The notes: generated by a model from the letters alone, not told the origin. A stretch of 64,000 nucleotides of DNA from Pseudomonadota bacterium (GCA_023451825.1 JAEXYA010000007.1:19015-83014), one strand, 5' to 3'; counted from the stretch's first letter, positions 34,760-43,674 are shown. A program made the numbers and translations.

Positions 34760-36468
34760 CGCAAGGGACTTCCGCTGCGCCGGATGACGTCTTCGACGTC
34801 ATCGTGGTCGGCTCCGGTGCTGGCGGTCTGACCGCTGCCAGCACTGCGGCAGCGCAAGGCTGCTCGGTGCTGCTGCTCGAACACGCCGATGTGGTCGGCG
34901 GCACCACGGCGATCTCCGGCGGCATGGTGTGGATTCCCGCAAACCACAAGGCTGCAGCGGCGCAGCGCGCGGATAGTCTCGATGCGGCGCGCACCTATCT
35001 TGCGCAGACGGTGCCGGGCACCGATCGCAAGAAGCTGGAAGCCTTTCTCGCCAGCGGCGATGCCGCGATCCGCGATCTCGAAGCCCGCACCAGCCTGCGC
35101 TTGCAGCCGGTTCTGACCTATCCCGATTACTATCCCGATCTTCCGGGCGCGACGCCGGGTGGCCGCGTACTCGAGCCGGTACCGTTCGAGGCCAGCGTGC
35201 TCGGCAAGGCGTTCACGCTTGTGCGCAATCCGTTGCCGGAATTCATGTTATTTGGCGGCATGATGATCAGCCGTGCGGACATTCCGCATTTGCGCCGCAT
35301 GTCGAAGTCGCTGCGCTCGGCGCTGCATGTCGCAAAACTGCTGTTCAAATATGGCGTGCAGCGGATCAGTGCGCGCCGCGGCACCACGCTCTATCTCGGC
35401 AATGCGCTGGTGGGGCGGCTGCTGAAATCCGCCCTCGATCTTGGCGTCGTCATCCGCACCTGCACCACGGTGACGCGGCTTGAGGCAGGCGCGGACGGCC
35501 GCATCTCGGTGCTCGAGACACGCGACGCATCCGCACGGCTACACCGTGTGCGCGCGCGCCGCGGCGTCGTGCTGGCGACCGGCGGCATCTCGCATGATGT
35601 CGAGTTGCGTCGTCAATTCGTGCCGGACAGCGCGGGTGATCTCAGCGCAACGGTCGCCGCAGGTGACGCGCTGCGCGGCGCACGGCTTGCGACGGCACTT
35701 GGTGCACAGGTCTCGGCGCCGACGCGCGAGGGCGCCTTTTGGGTGCCGGCCTCCACATTCACACGCGCCGATAGCAGTCGCGGCGTCTACCCGCACACGG
35801 TCACCGATCGCGCCAAGCCTGGCATGATTGCCGTGGACGGCAACGGGCAGCGTTTTGTCAACGAGGCGGTCTCGTATCATGAATTCGTCCGTGCCCAGCT
35901 CGCGCATGCCAATAGCGCGATCCCGGCCTGGCTTGTCTGCGATAGCCGATTCATCTGGAAATACGGGCTCGGCAAGATCAAACCGTTCACCACGTGGCTG
36001 ACTGCCGATGTGACATCGGGCTATCTCAAACGCGCCGATACGCTGGCCGATCTCGCGCGTCTGATCGGCGCGCCGCCGCCGGCTCTGTCGGATACGGTGG
36101 CGACCTTCAACAAGGACGCCGAACGTGGCGAAGACCCGGCCTTCGGGCGCGGCAGCAATATCTATCAACGTTCGCTAGGCGATGCCGATCATGGGCCAAA
36201 CCCGTGTATCGCGCCAATCAAGGATGGACCGTTCTACGCCGTGGCCGTGCAGCCCGCTGATCTCGGAATGTCAGCGGGCATCGTCACCGACGATCAGGCG
36301 CGCGTGCTCGCCGCCGACGGCAAGCCCATCGCCGGACTGTTCGCGTGCGGCAATGACATGGCGTCGATCATGGAAGGCGCCTATCCCGGTCCTGGCATCA
36401 CGCTCGGACCCGCGCTCACCTTTGGATGGATCGCAGGACGGCAAGTCGCGCGAGATGGAGGCGTATGA
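34756..36468 (+). CDS. FAD-dependent oxidoreductase (fumarate reductase / 3-ketosteroid dehydrogenase-like)
   Basis: A 570-residue FAD_binding_2 protein. The dinucleotide-binding motif is VVGSGAGGLTAASTAA (residues 14-29), followed by LLLEHADVVGGTTAISGG. The C-terminal PGPGITLGPALTFGWIAGR is the FAD-contacting end found in 3-ketosteroid delta-1-dehydrogenases and fumarate-reductase flavoproteins. Such enzymes introduce or remove a C=C next to a carbonyl or carboxylate. It overlaps the SDR by 4 bp and the next binding-protein gene by 4 bp. It is distinct from the TcuA proteins in this window. The substrate is not deducible; steroid specificity should not be assumed. Confidence 0.87.
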   Translation: MTQGTSAAPDDVFDVIVVGSGAGGLTAASTAAAQGCSVLLLEHADVVGGTTAISGGMVWIPANHKAAAAQRADSLDAARTYLAQTVPGTDRKKLEAFLASGDAAIRDLEARTSLRLQPVLTYPDYYPDLPGATPGGRVLEPVPFEASVLGKAFTLVRNPLPEFMLFGGMMISRADIPHLRRMSKSLRSALHVAKLLFKYGVQRISARRGTTLYLGNALVGRLLKSALDLGVVIRTCTTVTRLEAGADGRISVLETRDASARLHRVRARRGVVLATGGISHDVELRRQFVPDSAGDLSATVAAGDALRGARLATALGAQVSAPTREGAFWVPASTFTRADSSRGVYPHTVTDRAKPGMIAVDGNGQRFVNEAVSYHEFVRAQLAHANSAIPAWLVCDSRFIWKYGLGKIKPFTTWLTADVTSGYLKRADTLADLARLIGAPPPALSDTVATFNKDAERGEDPAFGRGSNIYQRSLGDADHGPNPCIAPIKDGPFYAVAVQPADLGMSAGIVTDDQARVLAADGKPIAGLFACGNDMASIMEGAYPGPGITLGPALTFGWIAGRQVARDGGV

Positions 36469-37442
36469 TGATTGATCCCAAGAAGCTTGGTTGTCTTCTA
36501 TTGTCAGTCGGCACGATCGTCATGGCGACAGCATTGCCCGCGCGCGCCGATGGTGAGCGCCTCGTCGTCTTTACAAAGAACAAGGTCAATCCGAACTATG
36601 TCGCATTCCGGCTCGGCGCCGATCGGGCGGCGGCGCGGCTTGGCGCGACGACGCTTCACCGCGTTCCCGAAAAGCCGGACGACGCGCCTGAGCAGATCGC
36701 TCTTCTGGAAACCACTATTCGCGAGCGGCCCGGCGCGATCCTTCTGGCGCCCGCAGACGACAAACTCCTGGAGCCAACAGTCGAGGCGATCAACGCTGCG
36801 AAAATTCCGGTCGTTGGATTCGTCAACCGGATGGCGAAGGGCGAGTTCGTCAGCTTCGTCGGCAGCGACGATGTCGAGATGGGATATCAAACCGCGCGTT
36901 TCCTGCTGCAGGCAATGGGCGAGAAAGGCAATGTCGTCATCATCGAGGGAACGGCGACAGCGCCGACTGCGCGCGACCGGTTGAAGGGATTTCAACGCGC
37001 GCTTGCGGAACATCCCGGCATTCGCCTCCTGGCATCGGTGACGGGGCGCTACCTGACACCGGACGCAGATCGAGCCATGACCAAATTGCTGGCCGAGTTT
37101 CCGCAGATCGACGGTGTCATCGCGGCCAATGACAGCATGGCGATGGGGGTCCTCGATGCGCTCGCGCGCGCAAAGCGCAGTGCAAAGGTGGTTGGCTTGA
37201 ACGGAACGATGGAAGCCGCGGAGGCGATCCGGGACGGGCGTCTGCTCGCCAGCGAAGACTATAGCGGCTTTGCGCTCGGATGCCTCACAGCCGAGACGGC
37301 GATCCGGCACCTGCGTGGTCAGAAGGCGCCGGCGGACATCATGCTGCCGGTTCGCATCATCGAGCGTTCTAATGTGGCTGAGTGGCTGGTTCCCGTCGCG
37401 CAGAGAGAATGCCCGGATTGGGAAAAGGCGGCTCTGAAATGA
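36465..37442 (+). CDS. periplasmic sugar-type binding protein (RbsB/Peripla_BP_4-like), orphan
   Basis: A 325-residue binding protein with a signal peptide (MMIDPKKLGCLLLSVGTIVM, cleavage near ARAD, residue about 26). The RbsB-like core includes IALLETTIRERPGAILLAPA, AKIPVVGFVNR, FVGSDDVEMGYQTA and VIAANDSMAMGVLDAL. No matching sugar-type permease or ATPase is nearby, and the only ABC membrane genes in the window are of the branched-chain type. Two ATGs, 36465 and 36468, overlap the upstream stop. It could work with a distant transporter or deliver ligand to a sensor. Confidence 0.88.
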   Translation: MMIDPKKLGCLLLSVGTIVMATALPARADGERLVVFTKNKVNPNYVAFRLGADRAAARLGATTLHRVPEKPDDAPEQIALLETTIRERPGAILLAPADDKLLEPTVEAINAAKIPVVGFVNRMAKGEFVSFVGSDDVEMGYQTARFLLQAMGEKGNVVIIEGTATAPTARDRLKGFQRALAEHPGIRLLASVTGRYLTPDADRAMTKLLAEFPQIDGVIAANDSMAMGVLDALARAKRSAKVVGLNGTMEAAEAIRDGRLLASEDYSGFALGCLTAETAIRHLRGQKAPADIMLPVRIIERSNVAEWLVPVAQRECPDWEKAALK

Positions 37443-37482
37443 ATAGCGGCGATAAATCAGCGCGTGAGACGGGGACGGCCTC

Positions 37483-38928
37483 GTGACATCTTCGGTCAGT
37501 CCCGACGTTCTCGTCATCGGCGGCGGCAATGCGGCTTTGTGCTCGGCGCTGATGGCGCGCGAAGCCGGCGCATCGGTGCTGATGCTGGAATCCGCGCCGA
37601 AGGAATGGCGCGGCGGCAACAGCATGCATGTGCGCAATCTCCGCTGCATGCATGACGAGCCGCAGGACGTGCTGGTCGAGGCCTACCCGGAAGAAGAGTT
37701 TTGGCAGGACCTGTTGAAGGTCACCGGCGGCATCACCAATGAGCCTTTGGCGCGTATGGTGATCCGCCATTCCTCGCGCTGCCGGCCATGGATGCGCAAG
37801 CACGGCGTGCATTTCCAGCCGCCGCTGTCAGGCGCGCTGCATGTGGCGCGCACGAACGCCTTTTTCATGGGCGGCGGCAAGGCGCTAGTGAATGCGTATT
37901 ACCGAAGCGCTGAAGAGCTCGGCGTAAAAATCCGCTACAGCACGCCGGTGAAGAGCCTGGACATCGAAGACGGTCGGTTCGTAGCGGCGGTTACCGAGAG
38001 CGGCGAGCGCATCGAAGCAAAAAGCTGCGTGCTCGGCTGCGGCGGCTTCGAATCCAATCTCGAATGGCAGCGCGAAGCCTGGGGCCAGAACGAGCGTGGT
38101 GAATGGACGGCGGAAAACTTCCTGATCCGCGGCACCCGCTTCAACCAGGGCGTCTTGCTCAAATTCATGATCGAGGCCGGCGCCGATACGATCGGCGATC
38201 CCACCCAAGCCCATTGCGTCGCCATCGATGCGCGCGCGCCGCTTTATGACGGCGGCATCTGCACGCGCATCGATTGCGTTTCCCTCGGTGTCGTCGTCAA
38301 TCGTGAAGCCAAACGCTTTTACGACGAAGGCGAGGACTTTTGGCCGAAGCGCTATGCCATCTGGGGCCGTCTCGTCGCCCAGCAGCCGGGCCAGACCGCG
38401 TGGTCCATCATCGACCAGAAAGCCATCGGCCGCTTCATGCCGCCGGTGTTCGACGGCACCAAGGCTGACACGCTGGAAGAGCTCGCCGTGAAGATTGGCG
38501 TCGATCCCGTCACCTTCATGGAAACGCTGAACGCCTATAACGCGGCGTGCCGGCCCGGCACCTTCGATCACACCTCGCTCGATGACTGCGTGACCGAAGG
38601 CCTCACCCCGGCCAAGACCCATTGGGCCCGCGTGATCGACACCGCGCCGTTCTATGCCTATCCGCTCAAGCCCGGCATCACCTTCACCTATCTCGGCATG
38701 AAGACCGACGAGACCGCGGCCTGCCGTTTCGGCAATGTCGTCAGCACCAATCTGTTCGCCGCCGGTGAAATGGTGGCCGGCAATGTGCTCGGCAAGGGCT
38801 ACACCGCCGGTGTCGGCATGAGCATCGGCACCGCCTTCGGCCGCATCGCCGGCGTCAATGCCGCGGCGTCAGCCGGGCATCACCACCCGACATTCGAAGA
38901 GGAATTCGCCTATGCCGCCGGTCGCTGA
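37483..38928 (+). CDS. tcuA: TcuA-like FAD-dependent tricarballylate dehydrogenase (copy 1)
   Basis: A 481-residue flavoprotein. The FAD motif is VIGGGNAALCSALMAREAG (near residues 11-29), followed by MLESAPKEWRGGNSMHVRN, characteristic of TcuA. In Salmonella, TcuA oxidises tricarballylate to cis-aconitate and TcuB reoxidises its flavin; the tcuB homologue here overlaps the end of this gene by 17 bp, as in that system. The start is GTG at 37483. A second copy at 50642 differs at only about seven internal residues, all clustered at about 143-169. No TcuC transporter gene is present; uptake may use a Bug protein. The exact substrate remains inferred. Confidence 0.88.
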   Translation: MTSSVSPDVLVIGGGNAALCSALMAREAGASVLMLESAPKEWRGGNSMHVRNLRCMHDEPQDVLVEAYPEEEFWQDLLKVTGGITNEPLARMVIRHSSRCRPWMRKHGVHFQPPLSGALHVARTNAFFMGGGKALVNAYYRSAEELGVKIRYSTPVKSLDIEDGRFVAAVTESGERIEAKSCVLGCGGFESNLEWQREAWGQNERGEWTAENFLIRGTRFNQGVLLKFMIEAGADTIGDPTQAHCVAIDARAPLYDGGICTRIDCVSLGVVVNREAKRFYDEGEDFWPKRYAIWGRLVAQQPGQTAWSIIDQKAIGRFMPPVFDGTKADTLEELAVKIGVDPVTFMETLNAYNAACRPGTFDHTSLDDCVTEGLTPAKTHWARVIDTAPFYAYPLKPGITFTYLGMKTDETAACRFGNVVSTNLFAAGEMVAGNVLGKGYTAGVGMSIGTAFGRIAGVNAAASAGHHHPTFEEEFAYAAGR

Positions 38929-40120
38929 ATTGGCTCCGCCGAAAGACGGCGCCTGCAATGGCGACGTCAATCTCGCCGAGGCGATGACCGCCGGCGAGGC
39001 CGAGATCGCGCGCGTCATGCAAATCTGCAACGCATGCCGTTATTGCGAAGGCTTTTGCGCCGTGTTCCCGGCGATGACCCGCCGGCTCGAATTCAATGCC
39101 GCCGATACGCATTATCTGGCGAACCTCTGCCATAATTGCGGTTCGTGCCTCTATGCCTGCCAATACGCGCCGCCGCATGAATTTGCGGTCAATGTTCCGC
39201 AGGCCATGGCCAAGGTGCGCGTGCGCACTTATCAGGACTATGCGTGGCCGCGCGCGTTCGGAAAACTCTATGAGCGCGCCGGCCTCACCGTCGCCTTCGC
39301 GTTGTCCGGCGGCCTCGCGCTGTTCATGATCCTGGCCATTGCGATGAACGGGCGCCTGATCCATGAGCCGCTTAAAGGCAATTTCTACGCGATCTTCCCG
39401 CATAATTTCATGGCGCTGCTGTTCGGCTCGGTGTTCGGTTTTTCGATCCTGGCGCTCGCCATCGGCGTCGTGAAATTCTGGCGTGAGGTGTCGCCGACAA
39501 AAGATGGCACGCCTGCCGACATCAAGGCGGCGGCGCAAGCCCGCGTGCCGGCCGTCGCGGAAGCGATGCACGATGTCGCGCGCATGAAATATCTGGGCGG
39601 CGGCCATGGCGATGGCTGCAACGAGGGCGATGACGCCTTCACGCTGTGGCGCCGGCGCTTCCATCATTTCACGCTGTACGGCTTCCTGCTGTGCTTCGCC
39701 TCGACCTGCGTGGCGACGCTGTATCATTACATCTGGAAGCTGCAGGCGCCTTATGCCTATACGAGCGCGCCGGTCATCCTCGGTACGCTTGGTGGCATCG
39801 GCCTGCTTATCGGCCCGGTCGGTCTGCTCTGGCTGAACTTCAAGCGCGATGCGCTGCGCGCCGATGTCAAGCAAAACGCGATGGATCGCGGCTTCATCAT
39901 GCTGCTGCTGCTGGTGTCGGTCACCGGCCTGCTGCTGCTGGTGCTGCGCGACACCCGCTTCATGGCGCTATGGCTGGCGATCCATCTCGGCACGGTGATG
40001 GCGCTGTTCGTGACGTTGCCCTATGGCAAATTCGCCCACGGCATCTTCCGCTCGGCCGCGCTGCTCAAGTTCAATATCGAGAAGCGCATGCCGAACCGGC
40101 TAGGGCTGGGCGGGGAGTAA
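38912..40120 (+). CDS. tcuB: TcuB-like 4Fe-4S/membrane electron-transfer protein (copy 1)
   Basis: A 402-residue protein. The N-terminal ferredoxin-like part has two cysteine clusters, MQICNACRYCEGFCAVFP (near residues 33-50) and LCHNCGSCLYACQYAPP (near 71-87). About six membrane helices follow (for example FALSGGLALFMILAIAM, FTLYGFLLCFASTCVATLY, LLLLVSVTGLLLLVL). This matches TcuB, which takes electrons from reduced TcuA to the respiratory chain. The ATG at 38912 lies inside the 3' end of tcuA. The second copy (52074) differs at only six residues. A partial dispersed repeat begins a few bases after the stop. Confidence 0.9.
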   Translation: MPPVAELAPPKDGACNGDVNLAEAMTAGEAEIARVMQICNACRYCEGFCAVFPAMTRRLEFNAADTHYLANLCHNCGSCLYACQYAPPHEFAVNVPQAMAKVRVRTYQDYAWPRAFGKLYERAGLTVAFALSGGLALFMILAIAMNGRLIHEPLKGNFYAIFPHNFMALLFGSVFGFSILALAIGVVKFWREVSPTKDGTPADIKAAAQARVPAVAEAMHDVARMKYLGGGHGDGCNEGDDAFTLWRRRFHHFTLYGFLLCFASTCVATLYHYIWKLQAPYAYTSAPVILGTLGGIGLLIGPVGLLWLNFKRDALRADVKQNAMDRGFIMLLLLVSVTGLLLLVLRDTRFMALWLAIHLGTVMALFVTLPYGKFAHGIFRSAALLKFNIEKRMPNRLGLGGE

Positions 40121-40124
40121 ATCT

Positions 40125-40164
40125 CGCCGTCATTGCGAGCGCAGCGAAGCCATCCAGAAGGCAA
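40125..40164. repeat. half copy of CGTCATTGCGAG-type dispersed repeat
   Basis: The sequence CGCCGTCATTGCGAGCGCAG onward, just after tcuB, matches the left arm of the complete palindromic element at 53287-53398. The right arm is missing. Immediately after it, CATCGCGG-N7-CCGCGATG (40178-40200) forms a separate 8-bp hairpin across the stop codon of the convergent LysR gene. Confidence 0.75.
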
Positions 40165-40187
40165 AATGAACACGGCGCATCGCGGAG

Positions 40188-41075
40188 TCACGCCGCGATG
40201 AACTGCTTCCGCGCTTCCTTCACCTTGCCGACGATATAGCGGCGGATCTCACGCACCCGATGCGTGTCGTGGGTGTCGGGATGCGAGATCAGCCAATAGG
40301 TGCGCGTAAAGCTGTTGGCGGGGAGAATGCGGCGTAACTCCGAATAACGTCGCGCGGCATAGTCATGCAGGATGCCGATGCCGTGGCCGGCGCGCACCGC
40401 CTCGAGCTGGCCGATGACGCTGCCGCATTCGAAACGTCGCGTGATCAGCTCGCTCAGCGTCGATGCATAGTCGAGTGCGCGGCTGAAGATGATGTCATGG
40501 ATATAGGTGATCAGCAGATGATCGGAGAGATCGCCGACTTTCTTGATCGCCGATGATCGCGCGAGATAGTCCTCGGATGCATAGAAGCTGAGTGTGTAGT
40601 CGGTCAGCTTGGTGCAGATCAGCTTGCCTTCGTCGGGCCGCTCCACGGTGACCACCATGTCGGCTTCGCGCTTGGCCAATGAGAAGGTGCGCGGCATGGC
40701 CACGAGTTGGATCACCAGATCGGGATTATCGGCGGCGAAAGCGCCGAGCTTGTCGGCCAGAAAATAATTGCCGAGCCCATCCGGCGCGCCGATGCGTACC
40801 GTGCCGGCGATCTTGTCTGCGGCCGAGGAAAGCTGCGAACCCACGCGCAGCAGTTCGGATTCGGCGCGCTCGGCGGCGGCGAGCAGCGCGACGCCGGCAG
40901 GGGTCAGCGATGATCCCGTGGTCTGGCGGTTCAGCAGCTTGGTCTTGAGGTCCTTTTCCAGCGCGGTGAGCTGGCGGGCGACGGTGGCGTGATTGAGCTT
41001 GAGTCGCTTGGCAGCGCCGAGAATTTGCCCGGTACGGGCGACTTCGAGAAAAATGCGTACCTTGTCCCAATCCAT
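40188..41075 (-). CDS. LysR-family transcriptional regulator (TcuR-like position)
   Basis: A 295-residue LysR protein of the group beginning MDWDKVRIFLEVARTGQILG. The helix-turn-helix spans about residues 1-58 (LKLNHATVARQLTALEKDL) and the effector domain about 90-290. It is convergent with tcuAB copy 1. In Salmonella tcuR is a LysR regulator next to tcuABC, so control of tcuAB is a reasonable guess, but this protein is not divergent from its supposed target and the long upstream run has another LysR. It is co-directional with the sensor kinase upstream (43 bp gap), so it may share that transcript. Confidence 0.9.
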   Translation of the reverse strand: MDWDKVRIFLEVARTGQILGAAKRLKLNHATVARQLTALEKDLKTKLLNRQTTGSSLTPAGVALLAAAERAESELLRVGSQLSSAADKIAGTVRIGAPDGLGNYFLADKLGAFAADNPDLVIQLVAMPRTFSLAKREADMVVTVERPDEGKLICTKLTDYTLSFYASEDYLARSSAIKKVGDLSDHLLITYIHDIIFSRALDYASTLSELITRRFECGSVIGQLEAVRAGHGIGILHDYAARRYSELRRILPANSFTRTYWLISHPDTHDTHRVREIRRYIVGKVKEARKQFIAA

Positions 41076-41118
41076 GGCGGGACTTTATTGGTTCCCTATC
41101 GCGGCGGCAATATGGGCT

Positions 41119-43089
41119 TCAATTGGTCCAGAACATCTCGCGGAGCGGTGAAGCCAGCGTCGCCCGCAGGCCGTCGCGCTCGTAGTCGAGGGTCAGGCCG
41201 CCGGTCCCGGTCAATCCGGTGGAGAGGAGGCGCGTGCCGAAGCCGCCTTTCGCCGGCGGCGCTTCGATCGGCGGGCCGTCGCTCTCGATCCAGCGCAAGC
41301 AGAAAAGCTGAGCTTCGTCCTTGGCCTCGATCGCCCAGCGCAAGTCGATCTTGCCGTGTGGCACCGATAGTGCGCCGTATTTCAGCGCATTGGTGCCGAG
41401 TTCATGCAGCAGCAGCGCCATGCTCAGCGCAGCTTTGGAGCCGATCGTGATATCGGGGCCCGCCGTCATCATCCGCTCGGATGCACCAAGCGCATCGAGC
41501 GCGGCGGTGACGACATCGGTGACCGACGCCTCGATCCAGTTGTTGCGCAGGAGAATGTCATGCGCGCCGCTCAGCGCCAGCAGCCGTTCCTGCAGCGATC
41601 GCACTTCGTCACGCTCTTTGATCGGCCGCAGCGTCTGCAGGCTGATGGCTTGGACCATCGCAAACAGGTTTTTGATGCGGTGGCTCAGCTCATTGTTCAA
41701 CAAACGCTGCTGATCGCGGATGCGTTTGGCATTGGTGACATCCGCCGCCATGCCGAACCATTCGGTGATCGCGCCGGCTTCGTTGATGATCGGAATGGCG
41801 CGTGAAAAAGTCCAGCCTTCGGTGCCGTCGGCCTGCCGCACCCGATGCTCCAACTCGTAAGTATCGCGCGCGGCGATCGCACGGCTGACTTCCGCCATGA
41901 TCATCGGCTGGTCTTCGACAAAAATATAGACATCGAGCCAACGGACGGTCGGCCCTTCCACATCGGAGAGGAAGCCGCGTCCGTCGAGTTGGCGCATCTC
42001 CTGCCAGTCCGGGCTCATGCGATAGACGACATCCGAGCTGGCGCTTACAAGGGCACGGAACCGCTTCTCGCTCTCGCGCAGCCGCGCATCCGCTTTCGCG
42101 CGTTCGACCGCCGACCATGTGCGCTCGGCGACTTCGCTCACCAGCGACAGCTCGCGACTGGACCAATGCCGCGGCGCGGCCTGGCCGAGCCCGAGAATGG
42201 CGACGAGCCGGCCAGCCTTGACCAGCGGAATCCCCATCCAGGCACGCACATTGATCGCCGCCAGGGCCTCGCGCTGGCGTTCCGACAGATCGATATCGGC
42301 ATCCACATCGTCGGTGGCTGCGATGTCTCCGCGGTGCCATTTGTCGCGAACGTTGCTGTCGTAGCTCGCCATCGCGTGCAGCCCGGCGATGCTGGCGAAG
42401 CCGGACACGTAATCATGCTGGATCAGAACCTTGTCGCCGTCTTCGCTGACCTCGCCATAGAAGACGCGATTGGTCCCGAGATGCTGCCCGAGCGTCAGAG
42501 CGGCGATGCGCTGGATCTCGACGGCGTCATCGACCTGACGCAAGGCGTCGCTGAGTTTCAGCAGCAGCGCTTGTCGTTCTTCGTTATCGGCAAGAACCTG
42601 TGTCGCCCGCACGCGCTCGGTGGTCTCGGCCACGATGCAGAGCACGGCCTCGACGAGCCCATCACCATTGCGCACAGGCGAGTAGGAGATGTCGAAATAG
42701 ACGGTCTCGCCGTACCCACTGCGTTCGATGTAAAAGGGACGGTCTTTTGCGGCAAAAGTCTCGCCGCTATCGACGACGCCGCGCAGCAGGGGGCCAAGGT
42801 CGTCCCATAATTCGGCCCAGTGTTCATGCCCTGGTCGTCCGAGCGCACGCGGATGTTTTTCGCCAATGCTCGGCGCATAAGCATCGTTGTACAGCGCCAC
42901 GAATTGCGGACCGCAAAACAGCACGATCTGCGCGTGCGTCGCGAGCATCAGGTCGACGGTGGTGCGCAAGCTCGGCGACCACGACGTGATTGCACCGAGC
43001 GGCGTCGACGACCAGTCGTGCCGTCTGATCAGCTCGCTCAAGTTTCCCTGGGGGGCCGGTCCCGGCTGAACCATCGGTGCACTATCCAT
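41119..43089 (-). CDS. HWE-family sensor histidine kinase with PAS and GAF domains
   Basis: A 656-residue soluble kinase. A PAS domain (about 15-150, including VEAVLCIVAETTERV) is followed by a GAF domain (about 165-320, with MGIPLVKAGRLVAILGLGQ), a second PAS/PAC (about 330-450, with EHRVRQADGTEGW and EWFGMAADVTNAKRI) and an HWE kinase core. The phospho-acceptor is in NNELSHRIKNLFAMVQ (near 460), the N-box is HELGTNALKYGALS (near 570), and the W-x-E of the class is RWIESDGPP. No transmembrane segment or response regulator is present. HWE kinases in this order often serve light, redox or general-stress signalling; the input here is unknown. Confidence 0.92.
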   Translation of the reverse strand: MDSAPMVQPGPAPQGNLSELIRRHDWSSTPLGAITSWSPSLRTTVDLMLATHAQIVLFCGPQFVALYNDAYAPSIGEKHPRALGRPGHEHWAELWDDLGPLLRGVVDSGETFAAKDRPFYIERSGYGETVYFDISYSPVRNGDGLVEAVLCIVAETTERVRATQVLADNEERQALLLKLSDALRQVDDAVEIQRIAALTLGQHLGTNRVFYGEVSEDGDKVLIQHDYVSGFASIAGLHAMASYDSNVRDKWHRGDIAATDDVDADIDLSERQREALAAINVRAWMGIPLVKAGRLVAILGLGQAAPRHWSSRELSLVSEVAERTWSAVERAKADARLRESEKRFRALVSASSDVVYRMSPDWQEMRQLDGRGFLSDVEGPTVRWLDVYIFVEDQPMIMAEVSRAIAARDTYELEHRVRQADGTEGWTFSRAIPIINEAGAITEWFGMAADVTNAKRIRDQQRLLNNELSHRIKNLFAMVQAISLQTLRPIKERDEVRSLQERLLALSGAHDILLRNNWIEASVTDVVTAALDALGASERMMTAGPDITIGSKAALSMALLLHELGTNALKYGALSVPHGKIDLRWAIEAKDEAQLFCLRWIESDGPPIEAPPAKGGFGTRLLSTGLTGTGGLTLDYERDGLRATLASPLREMFWTN

Positions 43090-43409
43090 TGTTACGCGAC
43101 TGATATCCGGTGGTTGCCGGTCTGCTCAAATTATCGACGCTTGTCTCCACCAAGTCCGGTCGGGTGGAATTTATCCGGTTCTGCGATGCAAAGTGACACT
43201 AAAATTTTCCCGCATTTACGGAACTCGATGGCGGTGGGACGCGATGCGATTACCGGTGCGCTTTCCCTGTGTCTGCTATCAGACCATATGCTGCGCTTTC
43301 GGTGGCTGCGACTCTTGGTCTGCTAACCAAACACGCGAACGTCACTGGTCAAACTTGAAAGCAGGCGTAGCGTATCCAGATAAACAGAACATGAGCAGGG
43401 AGGCCCGTC
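43090..43409. other. 320-bp non-coding gap upstream of the kinase and small protein
   Basis: This stretch separates the kinase (minus strand) from the small protein at 43410 (plus strand). No conserved open frame, tRNA or terminator hairpin was seen. A weak sigma-70-like arrangement TTGAAA-N18-GATAAA lies close to the small gene. A partial match to the general-stress promoter form (GGAAC-N17-CGAT at 43220-43245) is too poor to call. Confidence 0.4.
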
Positions 43410-43667
43410 ATGTCGGCATCTTACGATCCCGTCACCGTTGCCCTGATGCGCGATGTCTTGAGCAAAGTGGTGGCAAAAGTTCCGGAGCAGCATCGTACCT
43501 CAGCCAATCAGGCAGCGATCGCTGGTCGTATTCTGGCCACTGCAGCGCAGGGCATCCGGTCCGAGGAAGGGCTGACTACGGAAGCGCTTGCGGAGGTGAA
43601 GGATATCTTCACTGGCCCCGCCGGGTTGAAGCGCCTGCACAGCGAATTGTCGAAAGTGTTTGGGTAG
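43410..43667 (+). CDS. small conserved-looking protein of unknown function (85 aa)
   Basis: An 85-residue acidic-basic helical protein. MSASYDPVTVALMRDVLSKV and EVKDIFTGPAGLKRLHSELS are predicted amphipathic helices, and there is no membrane span, cysteine or recognisable domain. A good ribosome site (AGGGAGGCCCGTC) precedes the ATG, which supports it as a real gene. It is divergent from the HWE kinase. A palindromic repeat follows 8 bp after the stop. I do not recognise the family; small proteins of this kind occur in Bradyrhizobium-like genomes, but no function can be given. Confidence 0.65.
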   Translation: MSASYDPVTVALMRDVLSKVVAKVPEQHRTSANQAAIAGRILATAAQGIRSEEGLTTEALAEVKDIFTGPAGLKRLHSELSKVFG

Positions 43668-43674
43668 CCGCAGT

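Larger units (their letters stand above)
37501..40164 (+). repeat. direct repeat copy 1 of the tcuAB duplication
   Basis: About 2.66 kb matching 50663-53326 without any insertion or deletion (constant offset 13162). It covers nearly all of tcuA, all of tcuB and about 44 bp downstream including half of a dispersed palindrome. Differences are mostly at third codon positions. Homology ends abruptly at both sides. Confidence 0.85.

Noticed and set aside
34756..36468. Steroid catabolism assignment for the FAD dehydrogenase
   Set aside because: The C-terminal motif is shared by many FAD_binding_2 dehydrogenases, and no other steroid ring-degradation genes are in the window.
43220..43245. Possible general-stress ECF promoter GGAAC-N17-CGAT
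   Set aside because: The -10 part should be CGTT; only the -35 part is good, and the distance to the small gene is about 165 bp.
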